From NCBI GenBank assembly GCA_913050105.1, contig CAJWZN010000081.1, positions 1-5,609 of the forward strand: a stretch of 5,609 bases of DNA. Direction: 5' to 3'. Each line of letters opens with the position of its first letter. Position 1 is the first letter of the stretch. The position numbers and the translations under genes are program-made. The DNA comes from an uncultured Synechococcus sp. Lineage in GTDB: Bacteria > Cyanobacteriota > Cyanobacteriia > PCC-6307 > Cyanobiaceae. This document shows, in pieces, positions 1 to 5,609 of the stretch. The notes below the pieces were generated by a model. It had not been told where the DNA came from, did no database searches, and worked only from the letters and a program-made list of their open reading frames with translations.

Positions 1-1040
1 CGCCCTCGGATCTCCTGGGGGGAGCCGATCTGGGTGATCAGGTTGCAGCTGGTCAGTAATCCAGCGGTTCCTGCACCAATTAAAAACGCCATCGCCAGGC
101 TGAATCCAGCGCCCGTGGTGCGTGCCATTCCCAGTTGGGCCACCGCGGTGACCAGACCAAACCCACCAAGAGTGAGGAAGGGGCGCCGACAGAACCTGCT
201 GCTGTTGCGTTGCAGCACCACCCCGCCAAGGATGCTGCCCGCTGCAAGCACGCTGGTGAACAAGCCCAGGTCGGTCGGTTTTGAGCCCAATTGTTCAAAG
301 GCAATCAAAGGGGCTAACCCCGGGTGATAAAACCCGATCACGCAGAGAGTGGCCGTCAGGCAAAGCACCCCTCGCAGAGTGCTTCCGCAGGTCCGCCAGG
401 CGTTGCTCAGGCTGGCGTCGCTGCCAGCCTTGCTGCGCACTTCCCGGCTGCTTTCAGGCGTCAGCAGGAACATCACGCTGGCGATGGGTAACAGGTAGCT
501 GGTCGCATCAATGCCCAGCGCCCAGGCCGGGCCTGTTGCCGCCACCAGCAAGCCACCGATCGGAGGACCCACCAGCTTCCCCACGTTGAACACCACCGAA
601 AAGCTGGTGAGATATCCAGCCAGTTGCTCCGGTTCCTCCACCAGGATTGAGCAGTATTTGTTGCGAGCTGTGAGTTCATAGGCGCCGGCAATTCCCACCA
701 GCAGCGTGCTGAACAGCAACAGCACCACCTGTGCGGTGCCTTCGAGCAGCGGAATGGCGAGAGCGCCAAGCCCCGCCGCAGCCAGCAGGGCCCACTGCGC
801 CTGCACCAGCACCCGTTCACAGCCCACACGATCGGTGCGTACTCCTGCAGGCCCGCTGATCAGGAGGGTGGGGAGCGATAGTGCCGCAAAGTTCAGCGCC
901 AGCACAAAGGGATCTACCCCTCCCTTCATCAGGATCCAACCTTTGGCCGTGATGCCGGCGAAGGAGCCTGCCGTGCTGACTCCGGATGCGATCAGAAAAA
1001 GCTGGCGTTGCTGGGCGGGTTGAAGTGGGAAAACGGTCAA
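1..1040 (-). CDS. MFS family permease, 3' end cut by window edge
   Basis: I translated this frame directly: 346 codons stay open from a TTG at 1040-1038 to the left edge, so the C-terminus is missing. The protein is very hydrophobic, with repeated membrane-spanning stretches (about residues 14-38, 45-62, 82-98, 105-122, 145-168, 172-193, 223-245, 258-276, 287-303 and 313-332). The loop after the second helix reads GPAGVRTDRVGCERVL (63-78), a form of the MFS motif A. The stretch from TARNKY (124) to GPPIGGLL (158-165) and the late QIGSPQEIRG (337-346) resemble the MFS_3/EntS-like exporter group. An in-frame stop lies two codons upstream, so the start cannot be earlier. The next Met (residue 38) would remove the first helix, which favours the TTG. 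It overlaps the rimO stop as TTGA, suggesting translational coupling. The substrate cannot be told; a drug, siderophore or metabolite exporter is possible. The family call is firm; start and function are less so. Confidence 0.85.
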   Translation of the reverse strand, partial: MTVFPLQPAQQRQLFLIASGVSTAGSFAGITAKGWILMKGGVDPFVLALNFAALSLPTLLISGPAGVRTDRVGCERVLVQAQWALLAAAGLGALAIPLLEGTAQVVLLLFSTLLVGIAGAYELTARNKYCSILVEEPEQLAGYLTSFSVVFNVGKLVGPPIGGLLVAATGPAWALGIDATSYLLPIASVMFLLTPESSREVRSKAGSDASLSNAWRTCGSTLRGVLCLTATLCVIGFYHPGLAPLIAFEQLGSKPTDLGLFTSVLAAGSILGGVVLQRNSSRFCRRPFLTLGGFGLVTAVAQLGMARTTGAGFSLAMAFLIGAGTAGLLTSCNLITQIGSPQEIRG

Positions 1041-2413
1041 CCCTCAGCTCTTGCTGCCGCCACCATGGCGCGGGCACCCACGATCCGCCCGCTCAAGTCG
1101 TAGATGTCAGCTCCTGTGATCTCCACGGGCACCATCGTTCCTGGTGCCGCCTGCTGGCCGTCTTCACCGGGGTGCACCTGAACTTCTCCATCAACCTCCG
1201 GGGCGAAACGGGTGCATCGTCCAACCATCGCGCCGGTTTGAGGGTTGTGCTGTTCGATCAGCACGTCCACGGTGCGACCCACCCAGCTCTTGTTGCGTTG
1301 TTCTGAAATCGGTTGTTGCAGGGCCATCAGCGCATCCTTGCGGGCCTGAGCCACCTCCGGATCCACACGGTTTGGCAGATCAGCGGCCGCGGTGCCGTCC
1401 TCCGGGGAGAAGGTGAACACGCCCACATGATCGAAATGCTGCCGCTCCAGGAACCGCATCAGGTGCTGGAAATGCTCTTCTTTTTCGCCCGGGAAGCCCA
1501 CGATCAGGGTTGTTCTCAGCACCGCATCGGGGAGCTGCTCGCGAATCTGATCGAGCAAACGATCGTTCACGTCCGCTTGCCAGGGGCGGTTCATCCCCCG
1601 CAGCACCTCGGGGTGGCTGTGCTGCAGTGGCAGGTCGAGATAGGGCACCACATTCGGCACGTCGCGGTAAGCGGCGAGCACGGCTGGGGTGAGCCCGGTG
1701 GGGTAGGCGTAATGCACCCGAATCCAGGGAATCTCCACCTCCCCAAGGGCTCGCAGCAGTTCCGCCAGTTTGGGTTTGCCGTAGAGGTCGAGTCCGTAAT
1801 TTGTGGTGATCTGGCTGATCAGGATGAGCTCCTGCACCCCTTGTTCCGCCAGCTGGTGGGCTTCCGCCACGATCGATTCGATCGGTCTGCTTCGCTGCTT
1901 GCCCCTCAGCTTGGGAATGATGCAGAACGCACAGCGGTAGTCGCAGCCTTCCGCCACCTTGAGGAAGGCCACGGCCGCATCGGTGGTGCGTTGCCGCGGT
2001 AGATGTTCATCCCCCACGAAGGTGGGCAGGGCACTCACCCGATTCACCCGTTCGCCGGCCTCAACCCGTGCGAGCACATCCACGATGTGCTGATAGTCGC
2101 CGGTGCCGACAATGGCTTTGGCCTCCGGGATCGACTCCAGCAGCTCCTCCTGGAAATGCTGGGCCAGGCAACCGGCAATGATCAGTTCTTTGCCCTGCTC
2201 TGCAAGGCCCACCAGGGTCCGCACCGATTCCTCCCGGGCGTCCTGGATGAAGCTGCAGGTGTTGACCACAACCACTGATGCATCGCTTTCATCGGTGCTG
2301 ACGCCATACCCGGCTTCCGCCAGCAGCCCCACCATGTGCTCGGTGTCCACACGGTTCTTTTCGCAGCCCAGATGGGCGAACGCGACAGTCGGTCGCGTTG
2401 ATGTGCTCGTCAT
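1037..2413 (-). CDS. rimO: Ribosomal protein S12 methylthiotransferase RimO
   Basis: This is a radical-SAM enzyme that adds a methylthio group to the conserved aspartate of ribosomal protein S12 in the cytoplasm. It needs two 4Fe-4S clusters and S-adenosylmethionine. Numbering from the ATG at 2413 (458 aa), the N-terminal UPF0004 domain has its three cluster cysteines at 17 (LGCEKNRVD), 53 (NTCSF) and 82 (AGCLAQ). The radical-SAM motif GCDYRCAFC gives Cys157, Cys161 and Cys164. A TRAM domain occupies about 378 to 446. The LGCEKN and CAFCIIPKLRGKQRSR signatures and the overall length fit RimO; the related tRNA enzyme MiaB is the main alternative and less likely. A GTG sits directly before the ATG (2416-2414), so the start could be one codon earlier. 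No clear Shine-Dalgarno is visible for either. The gene is transcribed divergently from the VKOR gene and overlaps the MFS start by 4 nt. No key residue is missing. Confidence 0.95.
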   Translation of the reverse strand: MTSTSTRPTVAFAHLGCEKNRVDTEHMVGLLAEAGYGVSTDESDASVVVVNTCSFIQDAREESVRTLVGLAEQGKELIIAGCLAQHFQEELLESIPEAKAIVGTGDYQHIVDVLARVEAGERVNRVSALPTFVGDEHLPRQRTTDAAVAFLKVAEGCDYRCAFCIIPKLRGKQRSRPIESIVAEAHQLAEQGVQELILISQITTNYGLDLYGKPKLAELLRALGEVEIPWIRVHYAYPTGLTPAVLAAYRDVPNVVPYLDLPLQHSHPEVLRGMNRPWQADVNDRLLDQIREQLPDAVLRTTLIVGFPGEKEEHFQHLMRFLERQHFDHVGVFTFSPEDGTAAADLPNRVDPEVAQARKDALMALQQPISEQRNKSWVGRTVDVLIEQHNPQTGAMVGRCTRFAPEVDGEVQVHPGEDGQQAAPGTMVPVEITGADIYDLSGRIVGARAMVAAARAEG

Positions 2414-2433
2414 CACTGTGCCGGCAGGCCGTA

Positions 2434-2454
2434 CTCACCCTACGGAGAGGTGAG
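2434..2454. repeat. Inverted repeat CTCACC/GGTGAG in divergent intergenic region
   Basis: Perfect 6-bp arms at 2434-2439 and 2449-2454 are separated by 9 nt (2440-2448). It lies 21 nt upstream of the rimO ATG, so it could form a small hairpin in the rimO leader or serve as a protein site. The repeat is plain in the sequence; any function is inference. Confidence 0.45.
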
Positions 2455-2478
2455 AATTCGTCAGAACTGACAGAATTC
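2454..2478. repeat. Nested near-palindrome flanked by GAATTC, candidate operator
   Basis: A perfect inverted repeat GTCAG-AA-CTGAC (2460-2471) is flanked on both sides by GAATTC (2454-2459 and 2473-2478). One extra A at 2472 breaks full symmetry. The 25-nt unit lies in the only spacer between divergent rimO and the VKOR gene, ending 20 nt before the VKOR ATG. Its placement and dyad symmetry suit a dimeric regulator site or overlapping promoter elements. I could not assign convincing -35/-10 pairs on either strand, so the regulatory role is inference. Confidence 0.5.
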
Positions 2479-2498
2479 AAACCACTTGAACGGTTCCG

Positions 2499-3428
2499 AT
2501 GGGCACCAGCCGTCTCGTCAGTCGTCGTCGTCAGGATCCCGGTGCCAAGTGGGCCCGGATCGCCATGGCTGTGCTGGCCACCGTTGGTGTGATCGACACT
2601 GGCTCGATCACCCTTAAACGCTGGGGTCTGCTGGGCAACCTCAGCTGCCCGATGGGCGCGGATGGATGCGACAAGGTTCTCAACAGCGCCTGGGGAACCT
2701 TGTTCGGCAGCATTCCTCTGTCGCTGCTGGGCTTGCTGGCCTACGTGGCGGTTGTATTGCTGGCTTTGCTGCCCCTGTTGCCTGGCCTGCAGGAGAACAA
2801 AGCCGATCTGTCGCGACGCACCTGGTGGGGTTTGTTCAGCCTGTCGCTCGGCATGGCCGTGTTCAGCGGTGTGCTGCTGGGGCTGATGGTGCTGAAAATC
2901 CAGGCGTTCTGCTTCTTTTGCGTTCTCTCAGCGGTGTTGTCGCTGTTGATGTTCGTTCTGTCGGTGATTGGTGGTGGCTGGGATGATCCCGGCCCGTTGT
3001 TGTTTCGGGGCACCCTTCTGGCTCTGGGGGTGTTGATGAGCGGGTTGATCTGGGCTTCCGTTGTCGATCCCGATCGACCCGAGGCTTCCGTCACCGGTCA
3101 GGGCGTGTCCCCCGAGGTAACAGCTATCAGCACGCCAGCGGCTGTGGCTCTTGCCGATCACCTCACCGCTGGCGGAGCTGTGATGTATTCGGCCTATTGG
3201 TGCCCCCACTGCCACGAGCAGAAAGAGCTGTTTGGCAAGCAGGCAAGCGATCAGCTGCAGGTGGTGGAGTGCGCCCCCGATGGCCTCAACAATCAGGCTG
3301 ATCTTTGCAAGAGCAAGGGGCTTTCGGGCTTCCCCAGTTGGGAGATCAAAGGTCAGATTGATTCCGGAGTGAAGCCCCTCACCGAACTGGCCGACCTCAG
3401 TGGTTACAAGGGAGATCGAAAGTTCTGA
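2499..3428 (+). CDS. VKOR-thioredoxin fusion, membrane disulfide-forming oxidoreductase
   Basis: This 309-aa protein joins a vitamin K epoxide reductase-like membrane domain to a C-terminal thioredoxin-like domain. Family members oxidise thiols in exported proteins and pass the electrons to quinone. The N-terminus is basic (RRR at 9-11). About five membrane helices follow: roughly 19-39, 74-95, 109-131, 136-158 and 167-188. The loop cysteine pair is Cys50/Cys57 and the quinone-side pair is Cys138/Cys141 (FCFFC), with the usual GSIPLS segment at 70-75. The Trx domain (about 216-309) carries YWCPHC (Cys235/Cys238) and a second pair, Cys258/Cys270. All eight cysteines match the pattern I recall for the structurally characterised Synechococcus VKOR homologue and plastid LTO1. 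An in-frame TGA at 2487-2489 fixes 2499 as the earliest ATG; no strong Shine-Dalgarno precedes it. It converges on nadB with no spacer and no obvious terminator. The likely location is the thylakoid or plasma membrane with the Trx domain outside the cytoplasm. Confidence 0.93.
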   Translation: MGTSRLVSRRRQDPGAKWARIAMAVLATVGVIDTGSITLKRWGLLGNLSCPMGADGCDKVLNSAWGTLFGSIPLSLLGLLAYVAVVLLALLPLLPGLQENKADLSRRTWWGLFSLSLGMAVFSGVLLGLMVLKIQAFCFFCVLSAVLSLLMFVLSVIGGGWDDPGPLLFRGTLLALGVLMSGLIWASVVDPDRPEASVTGQGVSPEVTAISTPAAVALADHLTAGGAVMYSAYWCPHCHEQKELFGKQASDQLQVVECAPDGLNNQADLCKSKGLSGFPSWEIKGQIDSGVKPLTELADLSGYKGDRKF

Positions 3429-5081
3429 TCAGCGGCGCACAGCTCGGGTGTGCGGCCCCTGGGCCCGGTTCTGGCGGGAGTGGCATTGCCACTGCGGCAA
3501 AGAGGCTGGGGCATCGCTGCGGAAATGACCGCCGCGGCTCTCCTGACGGAACAGGCAGGCCTCCAGCATCAAGCCGCTGGTCAGCAACCGGTGGCGGTAG
3601 TCCAGCAACAGGTTCAGGTCGCGGCGAGTGCCGTCAGCGAGCAGCAGTGGCCCCTGCTTCAGGGCGTTGAGCAGAGGCTGGCCCTGAAGCCATTGCTGCT
3701 GTGCATGGATCTCGTGGAGGGCAGCGGTCATGCCGTGAACAGAGCGGTCCACACCGGCACGCTGCCAGCAAAGCAGCCGGAGGCGTTCAATGCGCTCCAT
3801 CAGTTCACTGCTGGTGACGCCGTTCACAAGCACGTCACTGCAGGGTTGTGGGTGGGCAGGAACGCGAGCTGCCGCAGGGGAAGGCCCCAGGTTGATTTCG
3901 GCCAGGCGATGGGCGAACACCAGGCACTCCATCAGGGAGTTGCTGGCGAGGCGGTTGGCGCCATGAACCCCGGTGCAAGCGGTTTCACCGACGGCGTACA
4001 ACCCGGGTAAGTCCGTGGCGGCCTGCAGGTTTGTTGCGACACCACCCATCCAGTAGTGAGCCGCTGGGGCAACGGGGATGGGATGTTCCAGCGGGTTCAG
4101 GCCGAATTCATCGCATCGATCCAGAATCGTCGGGAAGCGGGCTTCCACCTTGTCCCGAGGGATGGCTGCGAAGTCCAGCCACATCTGGTCCACTGCCTGC
4201 TCCTGCATCCGTTGCAGCAGAGCGCGACTCACCTGATCGCGCGGTGCCAGATCCCGCTGAGGCAGATGGTCCACCGGACTTCCCCCACGGGCATCGACCA
4301 GTACGCCCCCTTCGCCACGTACCGCTTCGGAGATCAGGAAGCACGGTGCATCATCCAGTCGCAGCGCCGTGGGGTGGAACTGCACAAATTCGAGATCTTC
4401 CACGGAAGCCCCGGCATCCCAGGCCAGAGCAATGCCCTCGCCGCAGGCCTGTGCAGGGTTGGTGGTGTTGGCAAACAGATGGCCTCCCCCACCGCTGGCG
4501 AGCACCACTGCACGGGCTCGGATCTCCTGTAAACGCGCACCATCGAGCACCTGAACGCCCGAGCAGCGCCCTTGCTGCACCAGCAGCCTGGTCACCCGAA
4601 CACCACGCCGGTGCAGCAGTCCGGGCCGATGTTCGACCCGTTCCCGCAACACGTCCACCAGCGCCAAGCCCGTGCGGTCCTGCACGTGCAGCACCCTTCG
4701 ATGGCTGTGAGCGGCCTCAAGCGTGGTGGCAAGGCGGTCGCCATCGCGGTCGAAGGCCATTCCCAGTCTTTGCAGCCGCTCCACAGCCTGTGGAGCCTCC
4801 TCCACGAGAAGCTCAACGGCATCTTCATCGCACAGTCCGTTCCCGGCCCGCAGCGTGTCTTCGGCATGGCTGGCGATGCTGTCGTCAGAACGCGTCACCG
4901 CAGCGATTCCGCCCTGGGCCCATCGGCTTGAAGAGCGGCGACCGGTGTTCCGATTCAGCAGCAACACAGTGAGGCCCGCCGGCAGCTCAAGACAGGTCAT
5001 CAGCCCTGCAGCCCCGGCACCAATCACCACCACATCCCATGAACAGGGATCAATGGGTTGATGGTCGGAGTTGGTTGTCAT
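3429..5081 (-). CDS. nadB: L-aspartate oxidase NadB
   Basis: NadB is a cytoplasmic flavoenzyme that oxidises L-aspartate to iminoaspartate, using oxygen or fumarate as acceptor. NadA then uses the product to make quinolinate for NAD synthesis. Numbering from the ATG at 5081 (550 aa), the FAD-binding GAGAAG is at 21-26 and SSRWAQGGIAAV at about 51-62. HSHRRVLH starts near 125, and EFVQFHPTAL holds His236. DQVSRALL holds Arg286, AHYWMGG holds His342, and HGANRLASNSLMEC holds Arg377 and Ser380. The C-terminal domain ends with the conserved FRQESRGGHFRSDAP. These match the E. coli NadB active-site residues in type and order, which separates it from SdhA and FrdA. A TTG at 5093 would add four residues but lies in the T-tract of the psbU terminator, so the ATG is preferred; no Shine-Dalgarno is visible. 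The gene follows psbU on the same strand, and its stop abuts that of the VKOR gene. No nadA or nadC is in the window. Confidence 0.95.
   Translation of the reverse strand: MTTNSDHQPIDPCSWDVVVIGAGAAGLMTCLELPAGLTVLLLNRNTGRRSSSRWAQGGIAAVTRSDDSIASHAEDTLRAGNGLCDEDAVELLVEEAPQAVERLQRLGMAFDRDGDRLATTLEAAHSHRRVLHVQDRTGLALVDVLRERVEHRPGLLHRRGVRVTRLLVQQGRCSGVQVLDGARLQEIRARAVVLASGGGGHLFANTTNPAQACGEGIALAWDAGASVEDLEFVQFHPTALRLDDAPCFLISEAVRGEGGVLVDARGGSPVDHLPQRDLAPRDQVSRALLQRMQEQAVDQMWLDFAAIPRDKVEARFPTILDRCDEFGLNPLEHPIPVAPAAHYWMGGVATNLQAATDLPGLYAVGETACTGVHGANRLASNSLMECLVFAHRLAEINLGPSPAAARVPAHPQPCSDVLVNGVTSSELMERIERLRLLCWQRAGVDRSVHGMTAALHEIHAQQQWLQGQPLLNALKQGPLLLADGTRRDLNLLLDYRHRLLTSGLMLEACLFRQESRGGHFRSDAPASLPQWQCHSRQNRAQGPHTRAVRR
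3436..3454. other. Stem-loop just past the VKOR stop, inside the nadB 3' end
   Basis: CGCACA (3436-3441) and TGTGCG (3449-3454) are perfect arms around a 7-nt loop. It begins 8 nt after the VKOR stop but has no T-tract on the plus strand and lies in the last codons of nadB. It could slow or protect the 3' end of the VKOR transcript, or be chance in GC-rich coding DNA. Confidence 0.25.
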
Positions 5082-5091
5082 GCGTGCTGTC

Positions 5092-5121
5092 AAAAAAAGC
5101 CGCCGGAATTTCCGGCGGCTT
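5092..5121 (-). terminator. Intrinsic terminator downstream of psbU
   Basis: Read on the minus strand, perfect 12-bp arms (5121-5110 and 5108-5097) pair around position 5109, with the GC-rich core GCCGCCGG/CCGGCGGC. The physical loop is probably the central 3-5 A/T bases. Seven T residues run at 5098-5092, the two nearest the stem also being able to pair. It begins about 30 nt after the psbU stop, which is standard placement. The T-tract ends 10 nt before the nadB ATG, so it also sits exactly where a nadB leader would be. Confidence 0.92.
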
Positions 5122-5151
5122 CGGCAGGACAGGGGTCAGGCTGTTGATCGT

Positions 5152-5559
5152 TCAGCGGTACTGACCGTCATTGATGCGGTCGTCGCCTTCATTGAGTGCG
5201 ACGGAGGGGGGAGTCACTGTGAAATTCTCCCGATACTTCTCAAACAGCTCACGCTGTCGGTCGCTCAGATCGAGGTTGAGCACTTCATCCACACTGTTGT
5301 AAGGCCCACCAAGGACGATTTTTCCGGCCATGGTCGGATACATCCCTGGGAACTGTTGAAAGCGCCGCACGGAAGAATTGTTGAGGTCAACTTTGCCGTC
5401 CCGTTCGGCAATCTTGTCGTCCGCAACATTGCGGATTTCATTGCCCGAGTATTTGCCCACCAGATCCTGGTCGGCTTGAACGCTCGCAGGAACAGCAAGG
5501 CATGCCATCAGGCCTGCCATCGCCAGAACACTGGTCAGCCAGCTCAGCAGCCGCTTCAT
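5152..5559 (-). CDS. psbU: Photosystem II 12 kDa extrinsic protein PsbU
   Basis: PsbU binds the lumenal face of photosystem II and stabilises the manganese-calcium cluster and chloride/calcium retention, working with PsbO and PsbV. From the ATG at 5559 the precursor is 135 aa. It has a basic start (MKR), a hydrophobic core, and an export signal ending PASVQA at residue 29, giving a mature protein of about 106 aa that starts DQDLVG. The mature part holds the family's helix-hairpin-helix-like core: VDLNNSS (57-63), QFPGMYPTMAGKIV (69-82), PYNSVDEVLNL (86-96), then ENFTV and the typical C-terminus GDDRINDGQYR. A TTG at 5574 would extend the frame by five codons. The ATG is preferred because GGAGAG sits 5 nt before it. 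The mature protein has no cysteine, so it is not itself a disulfide substrate of the nearby VKOR enzyme. An intrinsic terminator follows the gene. Confidence 0.96.
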   Translation of the reverse strand: MKRLLSWLTSVLAMAGLMACLAVPASVQADQDLVGKYSGNEIRNVADDKIAERDGKVDLNNSSVRRFQQFPGMYPTMAGKIVLGGPYNSVDEVLNLDLSDRQRELFEKYRENFTVTPPSVALNEGDDRINDGQYR

Positions 5560-5564
5560 CTCAG

Positions 5565-5570
5565 CTCTCC
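5565..5570 (-). promoter_or_regulatory. psbU ribosome binding site
   Basis: GGAGAG on the minus strand, with a 5-nt spacer (CTGAG) to the ATG at 5559. It lies inside the alternative TTG-initiated extension and so decides the start in favour of the ATG. It is the only clear Shine-Dalgarno among the five gene starts in this window. Confidence 0.75.
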
Positions 5571-5599
5571 GCAAGGGATCGGATCAGAACACTGCGCAG

Positions 5600-5605
5600 A
5601 TTACA
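5600..5605 (-). promoter_or_regulatory. Possible -10 element for psbU
   Basis: TGTAAT on the minus strand differs from TATAAT by one base and lies about 40 nt before the psbU ATG, giving a plausible short leader. The -35 region would fall outside the window, so this cannot be confirmed here. Confidence 0.25.
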
Positions 5606-5609
5606 AGTG

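Noticed and set aside
473..829. Minus-strand open frame (118 codons) within the MFS gene
   Set aside because: It is in a different frame from the permease. The permease frame is open across the whole region with clear MFS motifs, while this one is Trp/Cys/Arg-rich noise.
1870..1884. Cluster of CGATCG-like palindromes (HIP1-like)
   Set aside because: The pattern is CGATCGATTCGATCG, not the GCGATCGC octamer, and lies in coding sequence of rimO. I saw no true HIP1 site in the window.
1313..2002. Plus-strand open frame of 229 codons opposite rimO
   Set aside because: It lies wholly antisense to the RimO radical-SAM region, and its His/Gln-rich translation shows no family features.
2519..2532. 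Short GTC/CGT triplet run near the VKOR start
   Set aside because: It is only a few units long and is explained by a stretch of arginine codons in the basic N-terminus.
3450..4010. Plus-strand open frame of 186 codons opposite the nadB 3' half, just downstream of the VKOR gene
   Set aside because: It lies opposite conserved NadB C-terminal motifs and has no recognisable domain. It is not a continuation of the VKOR gene, which ends in a proper stop.
4031..4972. Long plus-strand open frame (313 codons) opposite nadB
   Set aside because: It is antisense to a gene with complete NadB motifs. Its translation is rich in Pro, Arg and Ala with no recognisable domain, typical of a GC-rich shadow frame.
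5082..5093. TTG start for nadB at 5093
   Set aside because: This codon uses the last bases of the terminator T-tract, has no ribosome binding site and adds only four non-conserved residues; the ATG at 5081 is better.

Overview
The window is GC-rich and tightly packed: five protein-coding genes fill nearly all of it. The gene set is psbU (photosystem II extrinsic protein), a VKOR-thioredoxin fusion, an L-aspartate oxidase, a RimO-type methylthiotransferase and an MFS permease. psbU makes this an oxygenic phototroph. The GC-rich coding, short gaps and absence of any GCGATCGC (HIP1) octamer that I could find by eye point to a marine picocyanobacterium, most likely marine Synechococcus or a high-GC Prochlorococcus relative. 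That assignment is an inference from gene content, not from a database match.

Layout, left to right. Positions 1-1040 (minus) hold a 3'-truncated MFS transporter that runs off the left edge. Positions 1037-2413 (minus) hold rimO; its stop codon overlaps the TTG start of the MFS gene, so the two look like a translationally coupled pair. A divergent intergenic region of about 85 nt (2414-2498) contains two inverted repeats. Positions 2499-3428 (plus) hold the VKOR-thioredoxin fusion. It converges on nadB (3429-5081, minus) with no spacer, and the two stop codons form the palindrome TGATCA. A strong intrinsic terminator (5092-5121) lies between nadB and psbU (5152-5559, minus). psbU has a clear ribosome binding site and a possible -10 element near the right edge.

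Functions. PsbU stabilises the oxygen-evolving complex in the thylakoid lumen. The VKOR-Trx protein is a membrane-bound disulfide-forming enzyme of a type linked to oxidative folding of lumenal or periplasmic proteins in cyanobacteria and plastids. NadB starts de novo NAD synthesis from aspartate. RimO modifies ribosomal protein S12. The MFS permease has no assignable substrate. Apart from the rimO-MFS pair, nothing shows that the genes form one pathway. I see no mobile element, CRISPR array, tRNA, rRNA or defence system, and no convincing undescribed system. The points most worth a second look are regulatory and architectural: the divergent palindromic region, the fused convergent stops, and the terminator placed directly ahead of nadB.
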